Program-made: the position numbers and the translations under genes | Part shown: positions 63,998 through 64,000 of the stretch, piece by piece | Layout: each line of letters opens with the position of its first letter | Position numbering within the stretch: position 1 is the stretch's first letter | Notes under the pieces: generated by a model | What the model saw: only the letters and a program-made list of their open reading frames with translations | Database searches by the model: none | Told to the model about the DNA's origin: nothing | NCBI GenBank assembly: GCA_009712635.1 | Contig: WASS01000013.1 | Location: forward strand, 115,486 to 179,485 | From: Hungatella sp. | Lineage (GTDB): Bacteria > Bacillota > Clostridia > Lachnospirales > Lachnospiraceae | Length of the DNA stretch: 64,000 nucleotides | Reading direction: 5' to 3'

Positions 63998-64000
63998 TAT

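Noticed and set aside
1..64000. CRISPR arrays, tRNA or rRNA genes
   Set aside because: I saw no regularly spaced repeats, no T-loop (GGTTCRA) within a cloverleaf and no rRNA-like conserved stretch.

Overview
The window looks like a chromosome segment of a mesophilic, saccharolytic anaerobe of the Clostridia, most likely Lachnospiraceae (a Lachnoclostridium/Lacrimispora-type cellulolytic Clostridium). Reasons: strong GGAGG ribosome-binding sites, moderate-to-low GC, a Gram-positive type LexA box (CGAAC-N4-GTTTG), YesM/YesN-type two-component genes next to sugar ABC transporters, PocR-type chemoreceptors, a 2-hydroxyacyl-CoA dehydratase-like iron-sulfur pair, and a free-enzyme cellulase pair (GH48 then GH9) of the kind known from plant-fibre clostridia. 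The species assignment is an inference.

Layout. 1-4750 (minus): a six-gene amino-acid/sulfur/nitrogen operon (binding protein, two permeases, ATPase, MalY/PatB C-S lyase, ammonium channel running off the left edge). It is driven by a near-consensus promoter and preceded by a leader that ends in an intrinsic terminator; a YheO/DauR-like regulator is divergent. 4885-16100: DUF401 transporter, small proteins, secreted wall-binding protein, MFS/AraC pair, a YtrA-like GntR/ABC operon with a clear palindromic operator, a chemoreceptor and a tocopherol-cyclase-like protein. 16136-23465 (minus): a sugar-sensing locus (LytS/YesM kinase, YesN regulator, ribose/xylose-type ABC transporter, and an orphan TRAP-type DctP binding protein). 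23699-33599: ECF S component, lactate dehydrogenase, two chemoreceptors without membrane segments, a double-cubane-cluster-type operon with a DJ-1 protein, an XRE/peptide deformylase operon, VOC proteins and an MFS pump. 33662-40520 (minus): an arabinan-utilisation cluster (ArsR-type regulator, GH43 arabinanase, MalFG-type permeases, binding protein, GH43 arabinofuranosidase). 40806-49961: lipid/polysaccharide flippase, a broken ATPase gene, secreted GH10 xylanase, and the GH9 and GH48 cellulases, both without any N-terminal signal peptide.

50400-57030 is an AT-rich, decayed mobile region ending in a tyrosine integrase placed at the 3' end of guaA. It holds a ParB-like gene followed by the first 20 codons of a DNA cytosine methyltransferase, a Cys-rich unknown protein, an FRG-domain protein and at least five gene remnants. 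57035-63948 returns to core genome: guaA, an SOS-controlled uvrA, and a YARHG-domain lipoprotein; the window closes with two tandem hairpins.

Best candidates for something new: (1) the structured leader before the amino-acid ABC/MalY/Amt operon, with riboswitch architecture but no class I can name; (2) the orphan DctP protein in a LytS/YesN sugar locus, a possible co-sensor; (3) the signal-less GH48-GH9 pair; (4) the double-cubane-type protein/activator/DJ-1 operon; (5) a Gly-to-Asp change in the Walker A motif of the amino-acid ATPase.
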